A stretch of 64,000 nucleotides of DNA from the NCBI GenBank assembly GCA_019054805.1, contig JAHQIY010000002.1, positions 3,596,001-3,660,000 on the forward strand, given 5' to 3'. This DNA is from Brachionus manjavacas (lineage: Eukaryota; Rotifera; Eurotatoria; Ploima; Brachionidae). Below, one piece after another: positions 33,784 through 43,919 of the stretch. The translations under genes and the position numbers were made by a program. Position 1 is the first letter of the stretch, and each line of letters opens with the position of its first letter. The notes beneath the pieces are model-generated. The model ran no database searches and was not told the origin of the DNA. It saw only the letters and a program-made list of their open reading frames with translations.

Positions 33784-34080
33784 GTATTTTTGAACCGAAC
33801 TAAAGCTCCTTCAGATTAAAAAAAATCAAAATAAAAAATAAGAAAAAAAAAGTAAAAATAATTTAGTTATAAAAAAAAATAGAAATATTAAAATTGAAAT
33901 TAGCTAAATTTAGATAAGATAAATAAGATAAAAATAAAGTAAATAAGCTTAAAAAAAAATAAAGAGAAAGTTTAAAAGATATATTTTGAAATAGGCTGTT
34001 ACATGTGACAGAAGTTTACATAGTTAAAGATTCATGAAAGAAAGAGGAAATAGTTAGGTAGCAATTAATTTATTTGTTCT
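33784..34080 (-). pseudogene. 5'-truncated LINE, class 1 tail, minus strand
   Basis: On the minus strand it begins within the last codons of ORF2 (NCYLTISSFFHES), runs through a 3' UTR with ATGTAACAG and AGCTTATTTACT like the 25.5 kb LINE, and ends in CTGAAGGAGCTTTAGTTCGG. It is one of four such tails stacked head to tail between 33.8 and 34.7 kb. Confidence 0.7.
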
Positions 34081-34144
34081 CCAAATAATTTTATAAGGCT
34101 GAATTAAATTGCACACCATTGAAATCAAATGTTTTTACTCTATT

Positions 34145-34330
34145 ATTCATTTATTTATTGTTTTGTGTTCTGTACCGAGCTGATGCTCCTTCAAAAAAAA
34201 ATGAACATATAAAATCAAAATATAATTAAATAAAAACAAAAAATAAGAATAAAATAAAATGTAGGAAGTATAATTTAAAAAGGGAAATGTTATGAAAGTA
34301 TTAAAAAAATAGATAGAATGAAGAAGAAAG
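34145..34330 (-). repeat. LINE 3' tail, class 1, minus strand
   Basis: The terminal hairpin GGAGCATCAGCTCGG (about 34175-34192) and an AATAAATAAATGA tail are present, with about 150 bp of degraded 3' UTR and no coding part. Confidence 0.65.
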
Positions 34331-34334
34331 AACT

Positions 34335-34620
34335 TTATTATTTATTTATTTATTTGTTTAATCTGTGCCGAGCTAAAGCTGCTTCAGATTAAAAAAAAAT
34401 AAAAATAAAAATAAAAATTAAGACAAAATAAGTAAAAATGTAAAGAAAAAATAAAGGAAAAATTATAAATAAGTTAAAATATAATAAAAAGACAATTAAA
34501 AATTAGTATATTGTAAGAGGTGACTGGTGCAAATTATTTAAGTATTGAACAGTTCAGGAAATAAAGAAGAAATAGTAAGACAGCAATTACACAATGAAGT
34601 CGGGTATTCAACATACCTTT
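34335..34620 (-). pseudogene. 5'-truncated LINE, class 1 tail, minus strand
   Basis: It contains the ORF2 end (EYPTSLCNCCLTISSLFPEL), a 3' UTR, the hairpin GCAGCTTTAGCTCGG and a tail of (AAATA) repeats. It was cut at its 5' end near the next LINE tail. Confidence 0.7.
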
Positions 34621-34639
34621 TTTTTAATTTTTATTAAGG

Positions 34640-35800
34640 AAATTCTAATCGAGCCAAGCTCCTTCAGAAAAAAAAAAAAAAAGTTTCCGTTAGTTATATA
34701 TATTTTGAATACATTTAATAAGTTAAATATATTAATAATACATGGTAAGTTAACAATGTTAATAATTGGTTGTTCAGAACTGAAGGAAATTGAATTTTTC
34801 AAGTATTAAGCAAGGTAAGGAAAATATTTATCAATTAGGAGGTATAAACCACACAATGGTGTTGCAAGATTGCAAATTTCTTTAGGGCTAATTACCGCTT
34901 TATATTCTTTTACTAGTCTAGTTATCAGAGGTACTGAGTTTTTAAGACAACACCTGATAAGGTTCTCTCTGAGATCAAAAAGACGATTGTCTATCCTATG
35001 AGTATTTAGTTTATCTAAGGCTAGATGGTGGAGGTGTTCTAGGGAAGTGTTCATTTTCAGTTTTAATATTGAGCGAATAGCTGTATTTTGAATAACTTGA
35101 AGTTTTCTATTAGACTCATTTAAAAGTAGGTTTAAGCATGGAAATGAGTAGTCAATGATTGATCCGATTTGGATTTTATTAAGTGTACTTAAAGTTTATT
35201 GACTAAATCCCCAACTTTTGTTTGATAATATTTTAATTAAGTTTAATCTTGAGTTACATTTCTCCTTTATTTGTGTATGTAATAGTTTATTTAATAAAAA
35301 AAATGCTCTGAGTAATGAAACTCCTTTCGCCATTGGTATTTAGAATTTTAAATAAGCGTCCATATAAAACTTGTGTTGAATTAATTAAATTAATAAAATA
35401 ACATTAGAAGTTGAAAAAGAAATTGGAAATGTTACATAAAAACAGTTGTCCATTGAAATTGCTTATTTGAGACTTTACAAAGGAGGGTTTTAAGTTCAGA
35501 ACTTCTTGAGCTTTCAACAAAAACATCAATATTTCATCAATGTAGTTTTTAAAGAAAAGTTTATTGTCCAAAATAATACCTAAAAATTCAATTGTATTGG
35601 TACACGGGAGATTATGGTTAAATAAATTCAGTTTTAGGTTAAGTTTTTTTTGCTTTTATAGAAAATTGTGTACGAGGATTTGGTCACTGATACATTCATT
35701 TTCTATTTTACTTGCCATGATTCTAATTCCTTCCGATAATTATTTATTGAGGCTTGAATATTACCAGATTTTTTGTATATGAAGAAAGTTACAAGATACC
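34640..35800 (-). pseudogene. LINE ORF2 C-terminal half with tail, minus strand
   Basis: In minus-strand order: ESWQVK and KSSYTIFYKSKK (thumb), NTIEFLGIILDNKLFF, NTAIRSILKLKMN, then LFDLRENLIRCC and VPLITRLVKEYKAVI, ending KYFPYLA. A terminal hairpin follows at about 34650-34670. Frame shifts separate the blocks. It is a different LINE subfamily from the 25.5 kb element, with the same 3' terminal hairpin. Confidence 0.7.
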
Positions 35801-36150
35801 TTGATTCAAAACCCGCTTTATATTCATCAACCAGCTTGACAACCAATGGAACAGAATGACGCAGTCCTCCATCTACATATCTTTCGCTCAATTCAAAAAG
35901 TCGATTCGAGACAGTTAAGAATTTAAGTTTATTAAAAGCCTCATGATGCAAAAAATTGGAAGGAGTATCATATTTTACTTTAAGTATAAAACGAGTTTTG
36001 TAAGACTTGAATTTTTTTAATGTTTGTCTCCGAAAATGAATTTAGACAAGGAAAAGAGTAATCAAATATAGATCCGATTAAGATTTATACAGATTTCCTA
36101 AAGAGTAATAATGAAGACCCCATTTTTTGTTTGACAATATTTTTAATAGT
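35800..36150 (-). pseudogene. LINE ORF2 fragment joined to another LINE copy
   Basis: It reads NKKWGL, then KYDTPSNFLHHEAFNKLK and TVSNRLFELSERYVDGGLRH, close to the 25.5 kb LINE, up to EYKAGFESRY. There it passes in frame into sequence of the neighbouring subfamily. The 5' part is missing. The join suggests insertion of one LINE into another or template switching. Confidence 0.65.
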
Positions 36151-36489
36151 CAATAAAGTTTTGTATCGCTGGATCAATGACCAAAGAGAAACAAGAAAAA
36201 ATCCTCTAACTCCTAACGAAATCTTTCTGAGCAAAAATACAATAAAAAAAAAAAAAATTTTATATTTACCAAATTGCCATTAAACAAGTTCTTTTTTACT
36301 TCTTTTGTTTTTGTTTGAATTTTCCTTTTTTCAAAACTTAAGAAAACCAAAAAAAAAAATACGATCGAAAAACAAAATTTGAAAAATTATTTCTGGTATT
36401 TTTTTTAATTCATTTAAATCATGTGACTAACACAAATATGAAATATTCTTTTTTTTTATCAAGAAAGACAAAACTTTACTTTACTTTAT

Positions 36490-36870
36490 TTTATTCTACT
36501 TTTTATATTTTCTTTACATCACCCTTGCGGTGTTTATTGAATAAATAATAATAATTTTTATTGAGTTCAATCGTGAACTACAACGCTGTTTTATTTCATC
36601 AACCATAGGGGTAAAGGTCAAATTTGAATCAAATTTTATACCTAAAAACTTGATTTCCTTTTGACTCTCAATTTTATATACATATATTTTTAATTTTAAG
36701 TCTATATTTTCATTATTATATTTAGTGAAGTCAATGAAGCAAGACTTTTCAAATAAATCAGAATAAATTAAAAAAATAAAATTCAAAATAAAAAATAAAA
36801 TAAAAGTTAATAAAATGAGATGAAAAAAAATCAAATCAATATATTTCAAAAATAAAGACTTGATTTTTAA
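36490..36870 (-). pseudogene. LINE ORF2 fragment ending in the CACC-GGTG hairpin
   Basis: The minus strand gives FEKSCFIDFTKYNNEN, KIESQKEIKFLGIKFDSNLTF and VDEIKQRCSSRLNSIK, close to the thumb region of the 25.5 kb LINE. It then joins AATAATAATAATT and a second hairpin class, CACCGCAAGGGTGATGTAAAG, also found at 1.85 kb. It is a chimeric or nested copy. Confidence 0.65.
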
Positions 36871-36940
36871 AACTTATTTAGTTAGAATTTAATTTAAAAA
36901 AATAGACTAATAAAAAATTTAATTTTTTTCAAATTAAAAT

Positions 36941-37656
36941 GGCACTTTTCAAGAATTTAAGTTTTATGAATGTAACGCCGAAACATTTTACAAAGAATCC
37001 GATTCAAATGAGCTAAAAGATCCACTTTTGTTTTATAAATATTACAATATTAATTTACCAATACTAACTAGTAGTATTAAAGAGCTATTTTGTTTAATTG
37101 CTGCTTCAGTTCCTGCAGAAAGTCTTTTTTCTGTTGCTGGCTTTATTCAAAATGAAGAAAGAAACAGACTGAGTGAAAAATCTGGAAAAATTTACTTTTA
37201 TAAAGCTTAATTCAGTCGTTTTAGAAAACAAAAAATAATTTTAAAGATTTTTAGACAATTTTTCAATTTTTATTAAATTTCGTAACTTATTTAATAATTT
37301 TTTTAAATGATTTTTCAAGTTTTCTTTGGTTTCGTAAATTACTTATCTTTTAAAAATATCGAAAACATTTTTTTTTAACACTTTTGAATTAGATTTTTTC
37401 GTTAATCGATTTATAAAATCGAACAATATAGTCGATTTAACTATTCGACTAACTATTCGAAAACAAAGGGATACTATTGTCCAAAATTTGTTCGATAGCT
37501 TTTCGATATTTGTAAAACTTATCAAATTAAGTAAATTAAAATTCTAACAGATTTTTTGATCGATAAAAATAAGACATTTTCGATTAAGTTAAAATTTCAT
37601 CGAATGTAAATTTAACCGATTAAATCGATTAACGCTTAGTCGATTCACAACCCTAT
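36941..37656 (+). pseudogene. hAT transposon 3' part: transposase C-terminus and terminal end
   Basis: The frame 36941-37210 encodes the hAT dimerisation region: FYKYYNINLPILTSS, then AASVPAESLFSVAGFIQ, NEERNRLS. This is the L..IPA.S..SERVFS.AG...R.RLS pattern. Downstream AT-rich sequence ends in CGATTAACGCTTAGTCGATT and CACAACCCTA at 37656, which read in reverse (TAGGGTTGTGAATCGACTAA) resembles a hAT end. Homology to the SH3-like gene unit starts about five bases further on. The N-terminal transposase is missing. Confidence 0.7.
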
Positions 37657-37715
37657 TTTATATTCAATAATTAACAAAAAAAAGGAATAAAATGTGAAGA
37701 AAAAAAATCAAGTAA

Positions 37716-37876
37716 TTAATTAATTTAAATATTCTTTTGACTTATTTATCCTTTTTTTTTTTTTATTCTATTTTACCTAATTTAACTTTATTTTATTTCA
37801 TTTTTTTTTTTTTTTTATTCTGAAAGAGCATTAGCTCGGTACAGATAAACAAATAAATAAATAAATAATCAAGTAA
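37716..37876 (+). mobile_element. LINE 3'-end insertion with 10-bp target duplication
   Basis: Copies A and C lack this segment, so it is a clean insertion. The 10 bases AATCAAGTAA stand both before (37706-37715) and after (37867-37876) the insert. The insert ends in the class 1 hairpin (GAGCATTAGCTCGGTACAG) and an ACAAATAAATAAATAAAT tail. It is therefore a 5'-truncated retroposon of about 150 bp, younger than the B/C duplication. Confidence 0.8.
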
Positions 37877-38067
37877 AAAAAAGGTAAAGTGATTGAGACA
37901 ATCAATTAGTTATTTTCAGTCTGATAATTGATAAATGAAACCAATCTATCTCTCTTTGAGTAAATCAAAGATAATCTAAGTTAGGGTACCGAATGAAGTA
38001 GTTGATAACAAGAATACTTTCAAAGTCAATTTTCATGGTAAAAATAAATATTTAGGTTCAATGGAAG

Positions 38068-38077
38068 TGACTATAAA
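38068..38077 (+). promoter_or_regulatory. TATA-like box of copy B
   Basis: CTATAAATAC lies about 75 bp before the ATG at 38149 and is conserved in all three copies. The histone H4 gene in this window has the same TATAAATAC at similar spacing. Confidence 0.55.
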
Positions 38078-38148
38078 TACTTGAATATTTTGGAACTGTA
38101 GAATCATTAGAGATATTTCAAGTAAAAAAAGTAAATAAAAAAGTAAAA

Positions 38149-38907
38149 ATGCCAAACCAAATTACCAAATTTCTCGAAAAAGCCAAATCAAAAATAAGCA
38201 CTGGTTTTTGTGGCTCTCAAGATCATTTGATGAATCAATCAACCTACATTTCAATAACCAAAGTTAATGTTGTAACTCCTGTCAAAATAAATCCTCAACA
38301 AAAAACATTGAAAAAAAGTGTTGCCAGAGCCAATTTATTCAATGATAAATCAAATGATGTTTGTGATCAATCCAGTGTTAACATCTCTCAATTTCCTCTT
38401 CTAATTTCAACACCTGAACGAAATAGAACTCTGGATTCAATTACTCAATTTGATTCAACTGGATCAGAAATATTTGAAAGTACCACTTCGGATTATGGAT
38501 CAAATGTTTCATCTGCATATTCCAATGTTTTGTATGAATCACCTCAATGTAGACAAAATACCACACCATTTTCTCAAATGACAATTGAATCATTTGGTTT
38601 TGAATCCAAAGACTTTTGTTCAGCCAACTCTCTTCTATTTGAACATGATCAATCTTTGCCTGAGTCTTCTCAGGAGCAAGAACAAGAGCAAGATAAAGAG
38701 ATATTTGTATGCAGAGTATCTTATACAGCTAAAACTGCGAATGAATTGTCAATCAAATTTTCAGATCGTTTGTTGGTTTTAAATAAAGATTCAAATTTAT
38801 GTTACGTCAAGAATGTATTAACAAACCAATGTGGTCTTGTACCAAACTCTACAATTTGTAAATTATCTCAATTTTTATCCGACATTAAGCAAATAATAAG
38901 CAATTAA
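38149..38907 (+). CDS. Triplicated SH3-like gene, copy B (252 aa)
   Basis: Its protein is identical to copy C and differs from copy A at four residues. It is an intact frame with a C-terminal SH3-like module (about residues 185-240) after a long polar, probably disordered region. The function is unknown; an adaptor role would be a guess from the fold. Its promoter region now carries a retroposon about 275-430 bp upstream of the ATG, upstream of the TATA-like box, which may or may not affect expression. Confidence 0.75.
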   Translation: MPNQITKFLEKAKSKISTGFCGSQDHLMNQSTYISITKVNVVTPVKINPQQKTLKKSVARANLFNDKSNDVCDQSSVNISQFPLLISTPERNRTLDSITQFDSTGSEIFESTTSDYGSNVSSAYSNVLYESPQCRQNTTPFSQMTIESFGFESKDFCSANSLLFEHDQSLPESSQEQEQEQDKEIFVCRVSYTAKTANELSIKFSDRLLVLNKDSNLCYVKNVLTNQCGLVPNSTICKLSQFLSDIKQIISN

Positions 38908-38999
38908 CTTTTAATTTAATAATTTAATTGTAAATACAGATCTTTTTTGTTTTTTCTCTATTTAATTTAATAATCAATAAAAATAAATTTGAATAAATA

Positions 39000-40105
39000 A
39001 TTTTTTTTTTCTTACCTTTCTCGTAAATTTTTTCTATAATATATTTGTTAAAATTTAGCTTTAAATTTAGTTTCAAATTCTTTTAATTATCAATTATATT
39101 TTTTTTTAATTATTTTTTTATAATATATGTCATAATTAGATGAAAAAAGTTTTTGATAAAGTAACTTTCAAAACGTTGTATCACTTCACAATTAAAATGA
39201 TAGAAAAAAAAATTCCTAATAAATACTCTAATAGAATCAGCTTCAATTGTCACACTTCAGAAGAAAGTCTGCCTATCCTCTACAAATTTCATTATATGTT
39301 TTAGTGATTAAGCTATAAGTATTCCCTCTGTTTAAATGAACTTGTTAACAGATGACCTCGATGACCTCCGGACATCCAAAGTCTCCAAAAGTAAAATGGG
39401 TATTTAATACAAACGGAAAAAAATAAAACATACTATTTTATTAAAAATTACGTTACTAATTTATACTAATTTTTCTAGAAATTACGTTATATTACCAAAA
39501 ACCCTAGTATAAAATCAGCACTTTATTTTAGAATAGTTAATACCTTTCTTTTAAATTTTTTGATAATTGTCTAAACAATTTATTCTAAAATTAGTTGTGT
39601 CAGACTTTTTCAGATTATTTTGCTTAATTTGGACAAATCTGATTTTTACTTATTATTCAAAACTTGAAAATATTTCAAATATTCCGAATAAAGTTTAAAC
39701 AAGGTATCTTTAAAATCTAATAAAAAATTAAACAGGGGCAATTTTTAATGCAAATCCTCTATTCCTCTTTCTGAAAAAAATTGATTTTGCAATTAAAAAG
39801 GAATAATATCTGAAGAAAGAAATATGGGCCTTTCCTCAATATCTTTTGAGAAAATTTTTAAAACAGTTTTCATGAAAAAAAAAATGCCTGAAAATGGCAT
39901 TTCGAAATTTTTGGCCGGACTAATGACCGTTGACTAAAAAGTTGACGGTATTTTTGACAATCTTTATCAAACGAATTTTCAAAAATACGGTCAAAAATGA
40001 CCTTAAAATACCTCTCGCCAAATGCACCTGTTTGCTCTGACCACATCCACAACAATTAAATAACGACCCGTTACTCGCATATATAAAGCTCTGCTTCATC
40101 TAGTA
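39000..40105. other. Non-coding stretch with scattered relics
   Basis: At about 39335-39370 a short phrase (GATGACCTCGATGACCT) matches the LINE relic at 59.99 kb. At 39890-40040 lies a GC-richer block with an imperfect 15-bp inverted repeat (TGACGGTATTTTTGA at about 39942 and TCAAAAATACGGTCA at about 39978). It reads open on the minus strand for 61 codons but matches no protein I know. Confidence 0.35.
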
Positions 40106-40109
40106 AAAC

Positions 40110-40454
40110 CAGAGTTGTTTTTAAGTCACAAGTCTTAAGTCAAGTCAAGTCAATGACTTGACTTAAATTTTTTTTTTTTTTAAGTCAAGTCAATGACTTA
40201 AAAAGTTAAGAAAACTAAATATGTTTATTAATTAAAAAAAAACCATAATTTTATTAAAAAAAAAAAAAAACCAACGGCCAACAATCATCCACTACCAATA
40301 ATACTCAATTTTAATGAAATAAATAATTAAAAGTATTTCTAATCTAACTCATGACTTTGACTTAAAAAAAAAAAAAAAAAATTTAAGTCAAGTCATAACT
40401 TTGACTTAAATTTTTGTGACTTAGAATTAAAACTGTGACTTAAAAACAAGTCTG
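40110..40454. mobile_element. hAT-type MITE with 8-bp target duplication
   Basis: Terminal inverted repeats at 40110-40130 and 40434-40454 start CAGAGTTG and CAGACTTG and continue TTTTTAAGTCACA. The 8 bases AGTAAAAC flank both ends exactly (40102-40109 and 40455-40462). An 8-bp duplication and CAG-starting ends are hallmarks of the hAT superfamily. The interior repeats AAGTCAAGTCAATGACTT and A/T runs and encodes nothing. It is inserted in a LINE reverse-transcriptase fragment. Confidence 0.88.
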
Positions 40455-41460
40455 AGTAAAACATAAGTCAAATAATGATCGTATGAGTGACATGTATAAA
40501 ATTCTGTTGATTTTAAAAGATGATCTCCATTTAAAACCTTTAATTTTCCTGATAAGGTTTATTTTGGAAATTTGTTTTGAATTGATTATTTTCAAATGTT
40601 CTTTGTAGTTGATTTTGGGATCTAGTTTGATACCAAGGAATGTTGGATTTGGGGTCAAAAGGAATATGTGAGTTCCCAATTTTTATTTTCATTCCATTTC
40701 TTTTTTCATAATTTTTTCCAGCTTTGGTAAATTTTATGTAGCAAGTTTTTTTTTCGTTAATTTTAAATCCCCATTATTTGCAGTACTCAATGATTCTATT
40801 CACTGTCTTTTGAAGAATTATTTGAATTTCCCTTTTACTGGTCCTGGATGCCCAGATACAGAGGTTATCTGCGAACAAGGCTATTTTTACATCAGGAGGA
40901 ATACTATTAGCTATATCGCTAAAAAACAGAATGAAAATGGTAGAGTTTAGGCAACTTCCCTGAGGGACACCACATTTAATAGACTTATTTATTGAAGTTT
41001 GGCCATTGTAGCTGACTCTGAAAGAGCGATTTGTGAGAAAGTCTTTAATCCATCGGAGAAATATTCAATGAAGATTGTGTTCTTTAATTTTGCAATTATA
41101 CCATTGTGTGATGTTTTGTCAAAGGCTTTCTCAAGATCGAAGAAGATAGTTCCTGTTAGTTGATTGCGGTTGAATCCATCTGTTATTGATTGGTTTAATC
41201 TCAATATGTGATCTTGTGTGCTTTTGGATTTTCTGAAGCCAGACTGACAAGTTGGTAGAATTTTTGAGTTTTCTGCCCAGTCTTGAATCTTTTGATTTAC
41301 AATTTTTTCGAGCCATTTGGCTAAGCAACTGAGGAGGGAGATAGGCCTGTAAGAGTCTATACTATCTGGAGGTTTTTTTTTTTTAAGAATCATGATAATT
41401 TTGGATTTTTTCCAAATTGAGGGTTAGGCTGTGGCCATGATTAAGAGAGCTGTTGAATAT
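40455..41460 (-). pseudogene. LINE reverse transcriptase fragment, minus strand
   Basis: The minus strand gives SIDSYRPISLLSCLAKWLEK, CQSGFRKSKSTQDHI and GTIFFDLEKAFDKTSHNG, then after shifts GVPQGSCLNSTIFI and IALFADNLCIWA, ending with NPTFLGIKLDPKINY and RILYMSLIRSLFDLCF. These are RT blocks in order, but the catalytic FADD has become FADN. Stops and shifts separate the pieces. The endonuclease is missing, and the 3' part is split by the hAT MITE. Confidence 0.75.
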
Positions 41461-41489
41461 TTTGTGCTTTCAATGAATACACTATAAAC

Positions 41490-42395
41490 TTGTTTAATCA
41501 TTTTTTTAATTTTTAAAATGCTTGATTAAAAAAAAGTAAAAATTTTGTTATTTGCCAAGTCATTTAACCAAAGACAGCAAACTGTCTGTGACATGTAATA
41601 TTAAAAAAGACAATAAATACAGTAGTTGTTTGATGATAATACCATTTGAAATGAATAATTTAACTAAAGTGGATTTTACCTGTTGCTACGCTGCTAGAAT
41701 AATAAAAATAAAATAAAAAGAATATAGTATAGATTATTTAATTGACCGATTTAATTTATTTATTATATTGAAAAATTCTTATTAAAAATTGATTTTAAAA
41801 AATTATTTCCATAAGTGCTGATTAAATGATTTAATGAATATTTCTGTAAAGTATGTCACAAAAAGTTAGAATCAAACTTTTTTTTTCTATTTGATTGTTT
41901 TTTGTTCATTTTTTCGTTAACTCGGCCATTTCTCTTTCAGTCTTTGTCTGATTTTTCAGGAAACATGCAATTTGCCATCTCTGTTGATCAGTTGACTTTT
42001 TGTGACATACTATACAAACAACATTTCTTGTAAGACTTGAATGAATAAATTTCAATGAATTTGAATGTTTTTTTCTTTCCTAAATTTTTTAATTAAGATT
42101 TATTTTTAAGTTTTAAAAAAATTTATATAAATTATGTAATCTAAAAAAATGGATTAAGACAAATATAAAAGCACTATAATAAAGTTAGTTGTCTGAAGTA
42201 AATGCATGAATATTTTACTTTTTTTCACAAATTTGGGTTTTAAATATTTAGATTAGGAAAAAAAACCTAGCATTGAAACACTTTTTTGTAGGAAATTTTT
42301 TTTTACCTTAAGTTAAAAATTTAATTGTTTAATCATTTTTTTATTTTTAAAATGCTTGATTTAAAAACAGTAAAATCTGTTTTTGATTGAATTTA
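41490..42395. repeat. 3' flank of copy C, with internal duplication and insertion
   Basis: The stretch 41545-41645 matches the flank of copy A at 21280-21400 (the part around CAGCAAACTG and AGTAGTTGTTTGATGATAAT). The phrase GTTTAATCATTTTTTTAATT recurs at 41493 and about 42326, so about 0.8 kb was added inside the flank, including the small inverted-repeat element at 41.85 kb. Confidence 0.55.
41850..42011. mobile_element. 162-bp MITE with 17-bp terminal inverted repeats
   Basis: 41850-41866 (AGTATGTCACAAAAAGT) and 41995-42011 are exact reverse complements, and weaker similarity continues inward. The interior is non-coding. The end sequence is in the style of Tc1/mariner elements. A flanking TA can be found nearby but not cleanly at both borders. 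Confidence 0.75.
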
Positions 42396-42636
42396 GTTTA
42401 TAATTGTAAGCAGCATTGAAAAACTTATATTTTGACTATTTAAAAAAAGCTTTTTTAGATCACTTGATTTAGACATGTTTGCCTTTTTCACAATAATAGA
42501 TATTCCAACATCATGTAATGAGAAAAAAAGGATAAAGCAAAAATTATTTATTTAAATTTATTTTAATTGATTATTAAATTAAATAGAGAAAAAACAAAAA
42601 AGATCTGTATTTACAATTAAATTATTAAATTAAAAG

Positions 42637-43395
42637 TTAATTGCTTATTATTTGCTTAATGTCGGATAAAAATTGAGATAATTTACAAATTGTAGAGTTT
42701 GGTACAAGACCACATTGGTTTGTTAATACATTCTTGACGTAACATAAATTTGAATCTTTATTTAAAACCAACAAACGATCTGAAAATTTGATTGACAATT
42801 CATTCGCAGTTTTAGCTGTATAAGATACTCTGCATACAAATATCTCTTTATCTTGCTCTTGTTCTTGCTCCTGAGAAGACTCAGGCAAAGATTGATCATG
42901 TTCAAATAGAAGAGAGTTGGCTGAACAAAAGTCTTTGGATTCAAAACCAAATGATTCAATTGTCATTTGAGAAAATGGTGTGGTATTTTGTCTACATTGA
43001 GGTGATTCATACAAAACATTGGAATATGCAGATGAAACATTTGATCCATAATCCGAAGTGGTACTTTCAAATATTTCTGATCCAGTTGAATCAAATTGAG
43101 TAATTGAATCCAGAGTTCTATTTCGTTCAGGTGTTGAAATTAGAAGAGGAAATTGAGAGATGTTAACACTGGATTGATCACAAACATCATTTGATTTATC
43201 ATTGAATAAATTGGCTCTGGCAACACTTTTTTTCAATGTTTTTTGTTGAGGATTTATTTTGACAGGAGTTACAACATTAACTTTGGTTATTGAAATGTAG
43301 GTTGATTGATTCATCAAATGATCTTGAGAGCCACAAAAACCAGTGCTTATTTTTGATTTGGCTTTTTCGAGAAATTTGGTAATTTGGTTTGGCAT
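42637..43395 (-). CDS. Triplicated SH3-like gene, copy C (252 aa)
   Basis: An intact single-exon frame whose protein is identical to copy B. It has the same disordered N-terminal region, EQEQEQ stretch and C-terminal SH3-like module, and a TATA-like box about 75 bp upstream. Unlike copy A, its upstream neighbour (the tail-anchored protein) is destroyed. Copies A and C point the same way and copy B is inverted. Confidence 0.75.
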   Translation of the reverse strand: MPNQITKFLEKAKSKISTGFCGSQDHLMNQSTYISITKVNVVTPVKINPQQKTLKKSVARANLFNDKSNDVCDQSSVNISQFPLLISTPERNRTLDSITQFDSTGSEIFESTTSDYGSNVSSAYSNVLYESPQCRQNTTPFSQMTIESFGFESKDFCSANSLLFEHDQSLPESSQEQEQEQDKEIFVCRVSYTAKTANELSIKFSDRLLVLNKDSNLCYVKNVLTNQCGLVPNSTICKLSQFLSDIKQIISN

Positions 43396-43919
43396 TTTTA
43401 CTTTTTTATTTACTTTTTTTACTTGAAATATCTCTAATGATTCTACAGTTCCAAAATATTCAAGTATTTATAGTCACTTCCATTGAACCTAAATATTTAT
43501 TTTTACCATGAAAATTGACTTTGAAAGTATTCTTGTTATCAACTACTTCATTCGGTACCCTAACTTAGATTATCTTTGATTTACTCAAAGAGAGATAGAT
43601 TGGTTTCATTTATCAATTATCAGACTGAAAATAACTAATTGATTGTCTCAATCACTTTACCTTTTTTTTACTTGATTTTTTTTCTTCACATTTTATTCCT
43701 TTTTTTTGTTAATTATTGAATATTAATTGTATTTTAATTAGATTTTGCAAAATTTAACTTGTACTTGTATTGAATACCCTACTCTATTTTGCAATTTCTA
43801 TCCTTTTATATTTTTTCTTTCCTAATCTGTTCAATATTTAAACACGCTGCATCTGTCATTAATTTCTAATGCTACTTTAATGTTTTACTATACAATCTAA
43901 TTAGTTTCTTTAAGTTATA

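Larger units (their letters stand above)
37661..39000 (+). repeat. Duplicated unit, copy B (with SH3-like gene)
   Basis: This 1.3-kb block is the inverse of the copy C unit (about 42550-43735), nearly identical except for a roughly 160-bp insertion at 37716-37876. It carries promoter, single-exon gene and 3' flank. On the left it abuts the hAT end. On the right homology stops at about 39000. Confidence 0.85.

Noticed and set aside
34594-34809. Opposed 64-71 codon ORFs in LINE tails
   Set aside because: They are composed of AT-rich 3' UTR sequence and terminal hairpins, with no protein similarity.
36941-37210. Host BED/hAT-domesticated gene
   Set aside because: Only the dimerisation part exists and a transposon end follows, so it is a relic and not a gene.
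21480-43760. Possibility that the three SH3-like gene copies are an assembly error
   Set aside because: Flanks, insertions, deletions and eight coding differences distinguish the copies, which argues for real duplication; only long reads can settle it.
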